Shown here piece by piece: positions 7,795 through 15,637 of a stretch of 64,000 bases of DNA. The notes under the pieces are model-generated. The model was not told where the DNA came from and did not search any database. It was given only the letters and a program-made list of their open reading frames with translations. The position numbers were made by a program, and so were the translations under genes. The DNA is from Loktanella sp. M215. Lineage in GTDB: Bacteria; Pseudomonadota; Alphaproteobacteria; Rhodobacterales; Rhodobacteraceae. The stretch spans positions 1 to 64,000 of the forward strand of contig NZ_WMEA01000001.1 of NCBI RefSeq assembly GCF_021735925.1. Direction: 5' to 3'. Position 1 is the stretch's first letter, and the number at the start of each line of letters is the position of its first letter.

Positions 7795-8486
7795 GGATCG
7801 GCCCCCTTCGTCAGCAGGATCATAGAAAAATAAGGCGCGACCTCGGGCGCCTCCGCCAGCGCACAGACCACCTCCTCGGGCAGGGTCGCGCGTTCGACGT
7901 AGACCGCACTGTCGGTCAGCCCCAGGTCCGCGATCACGGCGCGGATCTTGCCCAGATGCCGCCCCACCTTCATGATCGCGACACTCTCCGCACCCGCGAT
8001 CCGCTCACGCAACTCCGCTTCAGGCAGCGGCCCCGGCAGCACCGTCAGACGTTCGTTACGCGCCACCAGCGGCCGCCCCGCCCGCGCCGCACAGGCCGCG
8101 ATCGAAGTGACCCCCGGCACGACCTCCACCCGGAACCGCGCCGACAGCCGCGCAAACAGATACATGAACGATCCGTAAAAGAACGGATCCCCCTCGCACA
8201 GGCAGACCACGTCGCGTCCCGCATCCAGATGCACCGCGATCGCCGCCGCCCCCGCGTCATAGGCCGCCTGCGCCGGTGCGCGCTCCACACTCATCGGCAC
8301 ATCCATCGCGATCTCGATGGCCCCGACTGGGATCACCTCCGCCGCAATCGCGCGGGCAAAACTCGCCCCCCCCGCCAGCGTCGGATAGGCCACAACCTCA
8401 GCCGCGGAAATCAGCCGCGCCGCCCGCAGCGTCATCAGGTCCGCCGCCCCCGGCCCCACGCCGACACCGTAAAGCACACCGCTCAT
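7785..8486 (-). CDS. cobI: Precorrin-2 C20-methyltransferase
   Basis: CobI/CbiL (233 residues) methylates C20 of precorrin-2. Motifs: YGVGVGPGAADLMTLRA (SAM loop), CLCEGDPFFYGSFMYL (typical of CobI) and VPGVTSIAACAARAGRPL. The start at 8486 (MSGVLYGVG) fits the family; an ATG two codons upstream (8492) is possible. The end overlaps the cobJ fusion start by 10 bases, so the two are translationally linked. A terminator-like repeat lies just upstream, between it and cobL. Confidence 0.94.
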   Translation of the reverse strand: MSGVLYGVGVGPGAADLMTLRAARLISAAEVVAYPTLAGGASFARAIAAEVIPVGAIEIAMDVPMSVERAPAQAAYDAGAAAIAVHLDAGRDVVCLCEGDPFFYGSFMYLFARLSARFRVEVVPGVTSIAACAARAGRPLVARNERLTVLPGPLPEAELRERIAGAESVAIMKVGRHLGKIRAVIADLGLTDSAVYVERATLPEEVVCALAEAPEVAPYFSMILLTKGADPWL

Positions 8487-8568
8487 CCGCATTGACCTGA
8501 CCGGACAAACGCCCACCGAAAGCTCCGGCCACCGCCACAGGCGCAGGCGCCTGCCCTTTCCACCCGGT

Positions 8569-8610
8569 CCTCGCTTTTTCCGAAATACTCCCCCCGGAGG
8601 GTCCGACCCC
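8569..8610 (+). repeat. Dispersed repeat, short form (copy 2)
   Basis: CCTCGCTTTTTCC-GAAATACTCC-CCCCGGAGGGTCCGACCCC, a short form without the AT-rich palindrome, at the 3' end of cobL. It is an almost exact inverted copy of the element at 10517-10559 that flanks the other side of cobL-cobH. CTCC/GGAG and GGGTC/GACCC can form small hairpins. Confidence 0.65.
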
Positions 8611-9810
8611 TCATCGCTTGACCCGGCTCCACTGGGTCACCGGCATCGCCGCACGCCAGCCCGTCAAGCGGCCCACAGGCTCCGCCCGGCAGACCGACAG
8701 CCGCACGAGGTCGCCGCCGTGCCGCGCGTGCAGGTCGATCAGCACCGCCTCGGATTCCAGCGTCACCGCATTCACGACCAGCCGCCCCAGCGGGCGCAGG
8801 GCCGCCCAGGCTGCGGCAAAGACCGCCTCGCTCAACCCGCCGCCGATGAAGATCGCATCGGGTGCCGCCAATCCGTCCAGACAGTCCGGCGCCGTGCCCT
8901 CGATCAGCTCCAGACGCGGGGCGCCCAGCGCCAGCGCGTTGGCCGCCGCCATCGCCCGGCGGTCATCGCGCGGCTCGATCCCGATGGCGCGGGCATAGCG
9001 GGCGGCACGCATCCACTCGATCGCGACCGACCCGGACCCGCAGCCGATATCCCACAGCAAAGCACCCCGCATCGGCATCAGCTTGGCCAGCGTCGCCGCA
9101 CGGATCTCCTGCTTGGTCATCGTGCCATCGGACTGGAACAGATCGTCCGCCAGCCCCGGCACGCGCGGCAGCAGGGCCGCATCGGGGGCGGCGATACATT
9201 CGACCGCCAGCGTGTTGAAAGGCGGCACGACATGATTCCAGCTTTCCGCCACGCCGTCGAAGCGTGCCTCATCCTTGCCGCCCATCGCCGCCAGCACGGT
9301 CATCCGCGACTGCCCGAACCCGCGCTGCGCCAGATAGGCGGCAATCTGGGCGGGCGTCTCGGCGCCCGTCGTCAGGATCAGCAAACGCGCGTCGGGCTGG
9401 ATGAAGGCCACCATCTGCGCCACGGGCCGCCCGTGCACGGTCAGCGTCTCGACATCCGCAAGGCTCCAGCCCATGCGGGCCGCGGCCAGCTGAAAGGCGC
9501 TCAGCTGCGGATGATAGACGATCTCGGCCGGGTCGATGGCCCGCCCGATCCGGGCACCGACGGAAAACCACAGCGGATCGCCGGTGACCAGCACGACGGC
9601 CCGCCGCCCGCGCAGACCCCGGATCGTGTCGATCATCGCGTCAAAGGGCGACGGCCAGGCCAGACGTTCCGCCGTGACGTTGTCCGACAGCGCATGGTGC
9701 CGGTCGCCGCCGAGGATGACCTCCGCCGCCTCGACAACCGCGCGCGTCGCAGGGTTCAACCCGTCCATGCCATCTTCGCCGATGCCGACGATATGCAGCC
9801 AGGGTGTCAT
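8611..9810 (-). CDS. cobL: Precorrin-6Y C5,15-methyltransferase (decarboxylating)
   Basis: CobL (399 residues) is a CbiE-CbiT fusion that methylates C5 and C15 and decarboxylates the C12 acetate. N-terminal half: HIVGIGEDGMDGL, GGDRHH, VTGDPLWFSVG (CbiE-type tetrapyrrole methylase). C-terminal half: LLWDIGCGSGSVAIEW is the SAM motif of a class I methyltransferase (CbiT), with IFIGGGLSEAV. The ATG at 9810 begins the conserved region. It is downstream of cobH, with which it is probably co-transcribed. Confidence 0.95.
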   Translation of the reverse strand: MTPWLHIVGIGEDGMDGLNPATRAVVEAAEVILGGDRHHALSDNVTAERLAWPSPFDAMIDTIRGLRGRRAVVLVTGDPLWFSVGARIGRAIDPAEIVYHPQLSAFQLAAARMGWSLADVETLTVHGRPVAQMVAFIQPDARLLILTTGAETPAQIAAYLAQRGFGQSRMTVLAAMGGKDEARFDGVAESWNHVVPPFNTLAVECIAAPDAALLPRVPGLADDLFQSDGTMTKQEIRAATLAKLMPMRGALLWDIGCGSGSVAIEWMRAARYARAIGIEPRDDRRAMAAANALALGAPRLELIEGTAPDCLDGLAAPDAIFIGGGLSEAVFAAAWAALRPLGRLVVNAVTLESEAVLIDLHARHGGDLVRLSVCRAEPVGRLTGWRAAMPVTQWSRVKR

Positions 9811-9853
9811 GCGGTGCGCCTCCGATTTTGTGCCGATACTCTTGCCGGACGCA

Positions 9854-10492
9854 TCACGCCCGGTCCTCCGGCAGACCGGCGGCCAGCGCATTCACCGCCG
9901 CCGCCGCCATGGCCGATCCGCCGCGCCGCCCGCGCAAGGCGATGAACTCGCAGCCGCGCGGGTCGGCCGCCAGTTCCGCCTTTGATTCAGCTGCCCCGAC
10001 AAAACCCACGGGAAAGCCCAGGATAACCGCGGGTCTTGGCCCGCCCGCGTCGATCAGTTCCAGCAGATGAAACAGCGCCGTCGGAGCATTGCCGATGGCG
10101 ACAACGGCCCCCGCCAGATGATCAGTCCACAGCTCCACCGCCGCCGCGGACCGCGTGTTGCCGATGGCCTGCGCCCGGGGCGCCACGGCGGGATCGTTCA
10201 GCGTCACGATCACGGCATTGTCTGCCGGCAACTGCCGGCGGATGATCCCCGCGGCCACCATCTCGCAATCGCACAGGATCGGCGCGCCAGCGGCCAGCGC
10301 GGCGTGTCCCGCCGCTGCGGCCCCGGCAGAGAACGCCAGACGGTCCGCGACCTCGACCATGCCGCAGGCGTGGATCAGGCGGGTGATGACCGGATGCATG
10401 TCTGCCGCAAAACGGTCCAGCCGCGCCTCGGCCCGGACGGTCGCAAAGCTTTGCGCGTAGATCGCGGCGGGGTCTTTTTCGTAGGGTCTCAA
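9854..10492 (-). CDS. cobH: Precorrin-8X methylmutase
   Basis: CobH/CbiC (212 residues) moves the C11 methyl to C12, giving hydrogenobyrinate. VITRLIHACGMVEVADRL contains the catalytic His; ILCDCEMVAAGI, GNAPTALFHLLEL and GFPVGFVGAAESKAEL are family motifs. The family usually starts with YEKDPAAIY; no ATG or GTG lies in the right place, so a TTG at 10492 (MRPYEKDPAAIY) with AAAGG about 10 bases upstream is chosen. Repeat copy 3 lies upstream. Confidence 0.92.
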   Translation of the reverse strand: MRPYEKDPAAIYAQSFATVRAEARLDRFAADMHPVITRLIHACGMVEVADRLAFSAGAAAAGHAALAAGAPILCDCEMVAAGIIRRQLPADNAVIVTLNDPAVAPRAQAIGNTRSAAAVELWTDHLAGAVVAIGNAPTALFHLLELIDAGGPRPAVILGFPVGFVGAAESKAELAADPRGCEFIALRGRRGGSAMAAAAVNALAAGLPEDRA

Positions 10493-10516
10493 GCGGCGAC
10501 GCCTTTGCGTGGGGGA

Positions 10517-10559
10517 AGGGTCGGACCCTCCGGGGGGAGTATTTGATAAAAAGCGAGGA
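10517..10559 (-). repeat. Dispersed repeat, short form (copy 3)
   Basis: On the minus strand this reads CCTCGCTTTTTATCAAATAC then TCCCCCCGGAGGGTCCGACC, differing at only a few bases from copy 2 at 8569. It sits between cbiX (ends 10561) and the cobH start. Confidence 0.65.
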
Positions 10560-10560
10560 C

Positions 10561-11817
10561 TTAAGGTTTTCGGGTCTTGCGCGCGCTTTCGGGGCCGAGA
10601 GGGTGTTGGGCATGGGGATAGACCGGGTGGGCGTGGTCGTGGTGATGATCGTGGCCGTGGTCGTGATGGTGGTGGCCGTCCGCGTGATCGTGGGGGTGAG
10701 CGTGATCGTGGCTGTGGGCCAATCCATGGGCATGGGCATGGGCGTGCTGCGCCTCCAGCCGGCACAGGCCGGTGCAGAAGGTGTCGCACAGGGTGCAGTC
10801 GGCGACGTTCGACCCGGGCGCGTTGGCGCCCTGCCCTTCGACGTGGTGGTGGTGGCTTTCCTGCACCGCGCCGACCTCGCCCTCGAACCCCAGAACGCGG
10901 GTGCGGTATTTGCACATGACGCAGAGCGCGGGCGGCACGGCGCCGAAGGCAGGATGCGTGCGGTCGGCGGCGCTGATGTCCCTTGTGCGGCCATCGGCCA
11001 TGGCCAGCACCTGATCGCGGTAGCCGCAGATACCGCAGTTCGGCGGCGGCGTGGCCCCTGCCTGTTCGGTGATCCGCTCGGCGAAGGTCGCCAGCACCTG
11101 CGGATGATCGCCGAGGTAGCCGGCCTTGATGAACTGGACCTGGGGATGCTCTGCCGCAACCCGGTCGGTAAAGCCGTAAATCCGGTCGATCAGGATGCCC
11201 GAGAACAGGAAATACGGGAACACGATCACACGGCTGTAGGGCAGCCGCACGACGTGTTGCAGGCAAGGTTCCACCAGCGGGAAGGTCACGCCGGAATAGC
11301 CGACCTCGTGCCAGCCGAAGCCCATGCCTTCGGCGATCATCCGCGCGATCTTGGCCACGTTGCCGTTCGCATCCGGGTCCGACGCCCCGCGCCCGACCAC
11401 CACGAGGCAGGTTTCGGTCAGCGGCAGCGGGCCGTGCTTGGCATTGGCGCGGTCCACCGCCTCTTGCACACGCGCGGCGGCGGCGGCGATCATCTTGGGA
11501 TCGACGCCCAGCTCGCGGCCATAGCTGATCGTGACGCCGTGCTGGGCGGCATAGGTGTTCAGCACGGTGGGAATGTCGTTCTTGGCGTGCATCGCGGCAA
11601 AGAGCATCCCCGGCACCGCCAAAATCCGGTCGCAGCCAGCCGCGCGCAGGCGATCAAGGCCGTCGCGGATCACCGGGTTCGCGAATTCGAGGTAGCCGTA
11701 GTCCACCAGCCAGTCGTCGGGCAGCCATGCGGGCAGTTTCTGCGCCAAGGTCGCGAATTCATCGACCGCCGACTGGCTACGCGACCCGTGGCCGCAGATC
11801 ATGACCCCGGTCTTCAT
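10561..11817 (-). CDS. cbiX: CbiX-type sirohydrochlorin cobaltochelatase with Cys-rich and His-rich tail
   Basis: A 418-residue chelatase: two CbiX half-domains (residues 1 to about 250; the first begins MICGHGSRS with the metal-site His10) that insert metal into sirohydrochlorin. The tail has three Cys motifs (CGIC 261-264, CVMC 299-302, CTLCDTFCTGLC 341-352), likely an Fe-S centre by analogy with long CbiX, then a His/Asp-rich segment (about 358-404) suited to storing cobalt or nickel. The ATG at 11817 overlaps the upstream DUF6732 gene (ATGA). Its coexistence with CobN leaves cobalt or iron as the true metal open. Confidence 0.93.
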   Translation of the reverse strand: MKTGVMICGHGSRSQSAVDEFATLAQKLPAWLPDDWLVDYGYLEFANPVIRDGLDRLRAAGCDRILAVPGMLFAAMHAKNDIPTVLNTYAAQHGVTISYGRELGVDPKMIAAAAARVQEAVDRANAKHGPLPLTETCLVVVGRGASDPDANGNVAKIARMIAEGMGFGWHEVGYSGVTFPLVEPCLQHVVRLPYSRVIVFPYFLFSGILIDRIYGFTDRVAAEHPQVQFIKAGYLGDHPQVLATFAERITEQAGATPPPNCGICGYRDQVLAMADGRTRDISAADRTHPAFGAVPPALCVMCKYRTRVLGFEGEVGAVQESHHHHVEGQGANAPGSNVADCTLCDTFCTGLCRLEAQHAHAHAHGLAHSHDHAHPHDHADGHHHHDHGHDHHHDHAHPVYPHAQHPLGPESARKTRKP

Positions 11818-12017
11818 GCGCTTTGCGCCTCGGGTTCGGGGTCGCGGGCGGCCTTGCCCTTGCGGTCCTTCAAGGCGCCCAGCACGATCGCGATCCCCGC
11901 CGCCCCCAGCGCAATCCCGGCGACCCAGTGGTTGTGTCCCGCCGCGTCGACCAGATGGCCGGGGTGGGCAGAGGCGGCAGAGCCGGTGGCGATCAGGATG
12001 AGGGTCAGCAGGCGCAT
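11814..12017 (-). CDS. DUF6732-like small membrane protein at head of cobalamin block
   Basis: A 67-residue protein: N-terminal signal or first helix (LLTLILIATGSAASA), then HPGHLVDAAGHNH, a second helix (VAGIALGAAGIAIVLGAL) and a charged tail. The His-rich exposed stretch HPGH...GHNH, next to a cobaltochelatase and coupled to it by a 4-base overlap, suggests metal handling in the periplasm or membrane; this is inference. I recognise it as the DUF6732 type of small Rhodobacteraceae protein, function unknown. Confidence 0.75.
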   Translation of the reverse strand: MRLLTLILIATGSAASAHPGHLVDAAGHNHWVAGIALGAAGIAIVLGALKDRKGKAARDPEPEAQSA

Positions 12018-12143
12018 GGCAGTCTCCGGACATGGGTCATCGGGCGCAGAGCTGCGTTTCGACGATATGGTGCCCGGTCCCCGTCAGGGTCGACCTTGCC
12101 GCCAACAACCGCTCTGGCCCCGTAAAGGGCGTCGTCGTCGAGG

Positions 12144-12172
12144 GGTATAGAACGGGCCGTCCGCGACCGCAA
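12144..12172 (-). promoter_or_regulatory. Predicted promoter of the DUF6732-cbiX-cobHLIJM block
   Basis: TTGCGG, 17 bases, TATACC on the minus strand; predicted start near 12137, giving a leader of about 120 bases before the ATG at 12017. The leader is GC-rich and foldable but I see no B12 box, so no cobalamin riboswitch is called here. Confidence 0.45.
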
Positions 12173-12243
12173 TGCAACTGACCGACGGTTCCGGACCGGT
12201 CAGCGGCGCCTGTGTCATCCTCGCGGCCAGACCGGCCCCTGTT

Positions 12244-13379
12244 TTATGACAGCAGAAGTTGCGCCTCGCGCCGCTTCAGAGCCGGGCGGGCAGAGCCGTA
12301 GGCCTGCAGCCCGTCCGCATTGGCCAGCGCCGGGAACAGCACCATGATCTCGGCCCGCTGCGACTGGCCCACGCCCTGCAGCGATTCCACCCCCGGCTGA
12401 AAGCTTTCGGTCCAGGCGCAATCGGACAGCACGATCTCGTGGTGCGCGAACATGAAATGAAAGTAGGTCACCCGTTCCGCCTGCGCGACGACGACCGTCC
12501 GGCCATCCACCAGATGCTTGGCGGCGACCAGCACCTCGCGTTCGCCAAAGTGGATTTCCGCCGTGGCGTTCGACACCAGCACGCGGTGATTGGGGAGACC
12601 ATCATGTCACGTTCCGGCGCCCCGTTGCCCAGCGCACCGGCCTTGATCAGGATGGGGCGCATCTGCGGTCTGGTCTGAAGGTCGACGCCGGACAGCCCCT
12701 TTGCCCCGGCCCAGGCGATCGGTTGCACGCCGTTGTCGCGGGTCAGCACAAGGTCGCCGGGCCGAAGCGTCTCGACCGCGATCTGGCCCGTCGGTGTCGC
12801 GATCAGGCTGCCGGCGGTAAAGCAGGGCACAGCGGTGCCGACGTAGAACTTGCCGTTGCCGTCCTCCAGCGTGTGCGGGTCGATGACGCCATTGCCATTG
12901 AAATCCTGATCGGTATTGCGATCGATGACCAGCGTGCCGAAATTGTCCGCAGCATTGGTGCCGGGCGCGACAAGCAGATTTCCAAAGACCGGCGCCGCAG
13001 TGTCCGGCGCACCCGACGCCGTCCGCGGCACCAGCACGCCCGCATTGAACCGGACGTAGGTATCGCCCAAGCCGCTGACATCGCCCTGGATATTCGCGGA
13101 TTGACCGGGGTTCTGCGGCACATAATTGTATTGCACGATACCGGCCTTGTAGGCGTCGATGTCGGCATAGACGCGGATCCCGACAAAAGATGACCCGCCG
13201 TCCAGTTCGCCCCCGGCGGTTTCGTTCTGGGTGATGAATTCGACGATGGCATCGTCCGGAAACGGCTGGCTGCCGCCCATCAACGTCATCTGGCCAGCGC
13301 CGTCCTGACCAACCGATGAATTGGTCGACACGGCCGGATTATTGATCACGTCAATCCCAAGCGCAAAGAAACTGGCCAC
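12244..13379 (-). pseudogene. Hint-domain (Hedgehog/intein-like) protein, frameshifted
   Basis: A secreted-type roseobacter protein of about 378 residues if repaired. The N-terminal region is an unknown beta-rich domain with DRNTDQDFNGNGVIDPHTL (Ca-binding-like). The Hint core begins CFTAGSLIATPTGQIAVETL and RPGDLVLTRDNG. The frame breaks in a run of four G (plus strand 12592-12595): one more base would join ERDMMVSP to NHRVLVSNA. The downstream part continues HFGEREVLVAAKHLVDG to the TGA/TAA at 12244. GTG start at 13379. Either a true pseudogene or a homopolymer sequencing error. Confidence 0.82.
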
Positions 13380-13721
13380 GGTGCTTTCCTTTTCAGATCA
13401 TGGCCGAACCCACCGCCGGGGCGCGCCACAGATTGCGGATGTTAGATGTCGTGGCCGCGCCGGCAGGCATATCCGTTCAGATGGCGCAGGCGCAGCTGCG
13501 TCTGCGGCAGCATCACCTGTTAGGATTTTATTTAGCAATCAAACTAAATCGCGACAAGATCGTTTTTGCATTGATGCGGGCGTGGATCCAATCAATCAAA
13601 ATACAGACTATTGTTCCGTTAGCGACAGCGCCGTGCTGCGCACAGGGCCTGCGCGCAGGGTCGGGTTTAGCCCCGGCGGCGGATGGCCTAGGGTCTGGGT
13701 CAATCAACGGAGGAATGTACG
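13380..13721. other. Divergent intergenic region, AT-rich centre
   Basis: 342 bases between the leftward Hint gene and the rightward hydroquinone reductase gene, with no convincing gene. The centre (about 13518-13625) is much more AT-rich than the surroundings, as expected for a regulatory region. Before 13722 a TAGGGT -10-like box (about 13689) and a good ribosome site ACGGAGGAA are visible. I see no known riboswitch. Confidence 0.5.
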
Positions 13722-14708
13722 ATGGGCCTGCTGGTCGACGGGAAATGGCAAGACAAGTGGTATGACACCGATGAAAACGGCGGCTCGTTCAAACGGGACG
13801 AGGCAAGCTTTCGCAACTGGATCACCCCCGATGGCAGCGCCGGGCCGTCTGGCGACGCGGGTTTCAAGGCTGAATCCGGCCGCTACCACATGTATGTCAG
13901 CTACGCCTGCCCCTGGGCGCACCGCGCACTGGCCCTTCGCAAGCTCAAGGGGCTGACCGACCACATCGGCGTCTCGGTCGTGCATCCAGAGATGCTGTCC
14001 GAAGGCTGGACGCTCAGCCCGGACTATCCCGGTGCGACGGGGGACGCGCTCTTCGGCCTCGATTACCTGCGGCAGGTCTATCTGAAGGATACGCCCGACA
14101 TGACCGGCCATGTCACCGTGCCGTTGCTGTGGGACACGGCAAGCGGTCGCATCGTGTCCAACGAATCCTCCGAGATCATCCGCATGTTCAACAGCGCCTT
14201 CGACGACCTGACCGGCAACACCGACGACTACTGGCCCGCGGACCTGCGCGACGCCATCGCCCCGGTGAACGACCGCGTCTATCACACGGTGAACAACGGG
14301 GTCTACAAGGCGGGCTTTGCCACGTCGCAACAGGCCTATGACGACGCCGTGGTGCCCCTTTTCGACAGCCTCGACTGGCTCGAAGGGATCCTCTGCGCCA
14401 ACCGCTACCTGACGGGTGACCGCATCACCGAGGCCGACTGGCGCCTGTGGACCACGCTGATGCGGTTCGACAACGTCTATCACACGCACTTCAAATGCAA
14501 CCGGGCCTTCATCCGCGACTATCCGGCGCTCTGGGGTTTCACCCGAGAGCTTTACCAGTGGCAGACGCCGGACGGGCCGATGGCGGATACGGTGAACATG
14601 GATCACATCGTGCGGCACTATCACTACAGCCACGAGACGGTGAACCCGCACCGGATCATCCCGATCAATCCCTGGCCGGACTTTGCCCTACCGCACGGTC
14701 GCGGCTGA
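13722..14708 (+). CDS. Glutathionyl-hydroquinone reductase (Xi-class GST, YqjG/PcpF-like)
   Basis: A 328-residue Xi-class glutathione transferase. SYACPWAHRALALRKLKGL holds the catalytic Cys of the CPWAHR motif that reduces glutathionyl-hydroquinones; PLLWD and IVSNESSEIIRMFN are the GSH-binding region; the C-terminal helical domain includes GDRITEADWRLWTTLMRFD and FKCNRAFI. The length and motifs match YqjG/YqjG-like enzymes. A strong ribosome site ACGGAGGAA precedes the ATG. The last 21 bases overlap the oppositely oriented receiver gene. Confidence 0.92.
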   Translation: MGLLVDGKWQDKWYDTDENGGSFKRDEASFRNWITPDGSAGPSGDAGFKAESGRYHMYVSYACPWAHRALALRKLKGLTDHIGVSVVHPEMLSEGWTLSPDYPGATGDALFGLDYLRQVYLKDTPDMTGHVTVPLLWDTASGRIVSNESSEIIRMFNSAFDDLTGNTDDYWPADLRDAIAPVNDRVYHTVNNGVYKAGFATSQQAYDDAVVPLFDSLDWLEGILCANRYLTGDRITEADWRLWTTLMRFDNVYHTHFKCNRAFIRDYPALWGFTRELYQWQTPDGPMADTVNMDHIVRHYHYSHETVNPHRIIPINPWPDFALPHGRG

Positions 14709-15104
14709 CTGCGCGCCGTAATGCGACACGATCGCCGCCAGTTCCTCTGGCGGCGTCTCGCGGCGCAGCATCAGCCGAGCCGTGGCACTGTGGGCAAAGA
14801 TCGACCCGTCCGAAAAGAAGGTGCTGTCCGTCACGCAGATGACATTCGCCTCCGGCTGCCGAAAGGCCGCGATGTCGGCCACGATCAGCGCGTTGCCGTC
14901 GGACAGCACCATGTCGAGGATGATGGCGTGAAAATTCACCCGCAGCAGCGCCTTCAGCGCGTCGTCCGCCGTCAGGGCCAGCGTCACCCCGGCCCCCTGC
15001 CGTTCCAGATGCCCGGACCAGAGCGCGCCCAGATCGGCATTGCTTTGCACGATCAGCACCCGGAGGGGCGCCGGTCCCGGAAAAGAGTGAGTCTGATCTA
15101 CCAT
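14688..15104 (-). CDS. Stand-alone receiver-domain protein, degenerate
   Basis: A 138-residue single receiver (CheY-like) domain: LRVLIVQSNADLGALW, the phospho-Asp strand HAIILDMVLSDGNAL (Asp64), ICVTDSTFF, and a C-terminal helix. The usual acidic pair after strand 1 (EDD) is replaced by QSN and the conserved Lys near the end by Arg (LMLRRE), so Mg-dependent phosphorylation may be lost or weakened. No kinase lies nearby (the HWE kinase at 38294 is far off). Its 3' end overlaps the reductase gene by 21 bases, tail to tail. Confidence 0.82.
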   Translation of the reverse strand: MVDQTHSFPGPAPLRVLIVQSNADLGALWSGHLERQGAGVTLALTADDALKALLRVNFHAIILDMVLSDGNALIVADIAAFRQPEANVICVTDSTFFSDGSIFAHSATARLMLRRETPPEELAAIVSHYGAQSAATVR

Positions 15105-15250
15105 GTGCCAGAGCTAGGCGGTTTCGCCCCCGCACAACAGCAAAAATGCAATGCCTCCGGGTTACGGGCAGTTTACTGCCGTCCTGCGACTTGTGTCGCG
15201 CCGCGAAATCCGGTTGAACCTGTAGAATACCGGCAAAAAGGCGTTCTGCG

Positions 15251-15637
15251 ATGACCACATGGATCACCATCTGCGACACGTGCAAGCGCGATGGCTGGGA
15301 CCAGTCCGGTGCGACCGTCACCGACGGCGAAACCCTCGCCGCGCTGATCGAAACTGCGGCCACGGGTGTCGCAGGCCTGCGCACCCGCCGCGTCGCCTGC
15401 CTGATGGGCTGCAAGACGGGATGCAACGTGACCGTGCAGGCCCACGGCAAGCTGTCCTATACCCTCGGCAGCTTTGAACCCGTGGAAGACGCCGCCGCAG
15501 GCATCGTGACCTACGCCGCGCTCCATGCGGAGTCCGCCACCGGGCAGGTGCCCTACCGGACATGGCCACAGGCGATCAAGGGCCACTTCGTCACGCGCCA
15601 TCCGCCGCTGCCCGACGCCGCAGGTGACACCGCATGA
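15251..15637 (+). CDS. DUF1636 protein, predicted metal-binding, cobalamin-linked
   Basis: A 128-residue protein: TICDTCKRDGWDQSG at the start and CLMGCKTGCNVTVQ in the middle give five Cys, in the manner of a thioredoxin-like [2Fe-2S] ferredoxin; GKLSYTLGSF follows. DUF1636 proteins are commonly annotated as predicted metal-binding and sit in cobalamin gene clusters. Here the stop overlaps the cobC ATG (ATGA at 15634), so it is translationally coupled to a late B12 gene. Role unproven; electron donor or metal carrier are the natural guesses. Confidence 0.85.
   Translation: MTTWITICDTCKRDGWDQSGATVTDGETLAALIETAATGVAGLRTRRVACLMGCKTGCNVTVQAHGKLSYTLGSFEPVEDAAAGIVTYAALHAESATGQVPYRTWPQAIKGHFVTRHPPLPDAAGDTA

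Noticed and set aside
8569..10559. Composite transposon around cobL-cobH
   Set aside because: No transposase, no direct repeats visible at the outer edges, and the same repeat occurs at many other places, so the flanking pair is not proof of mobility.
10600..10760. Val-rich reading frame opposite the cbiX His-rich tail
   Set aside because: The same antisense effect: CAC/CAT codons read as GTG/ATG on the other strand.
12018..12143. A second cobalamin riboswitch before the cbiX block
   Set aside because: The required GCC-GCCACTG, B12 box and TGTAA pieces are absent on both strands; only the copy at 23054 qualifies.
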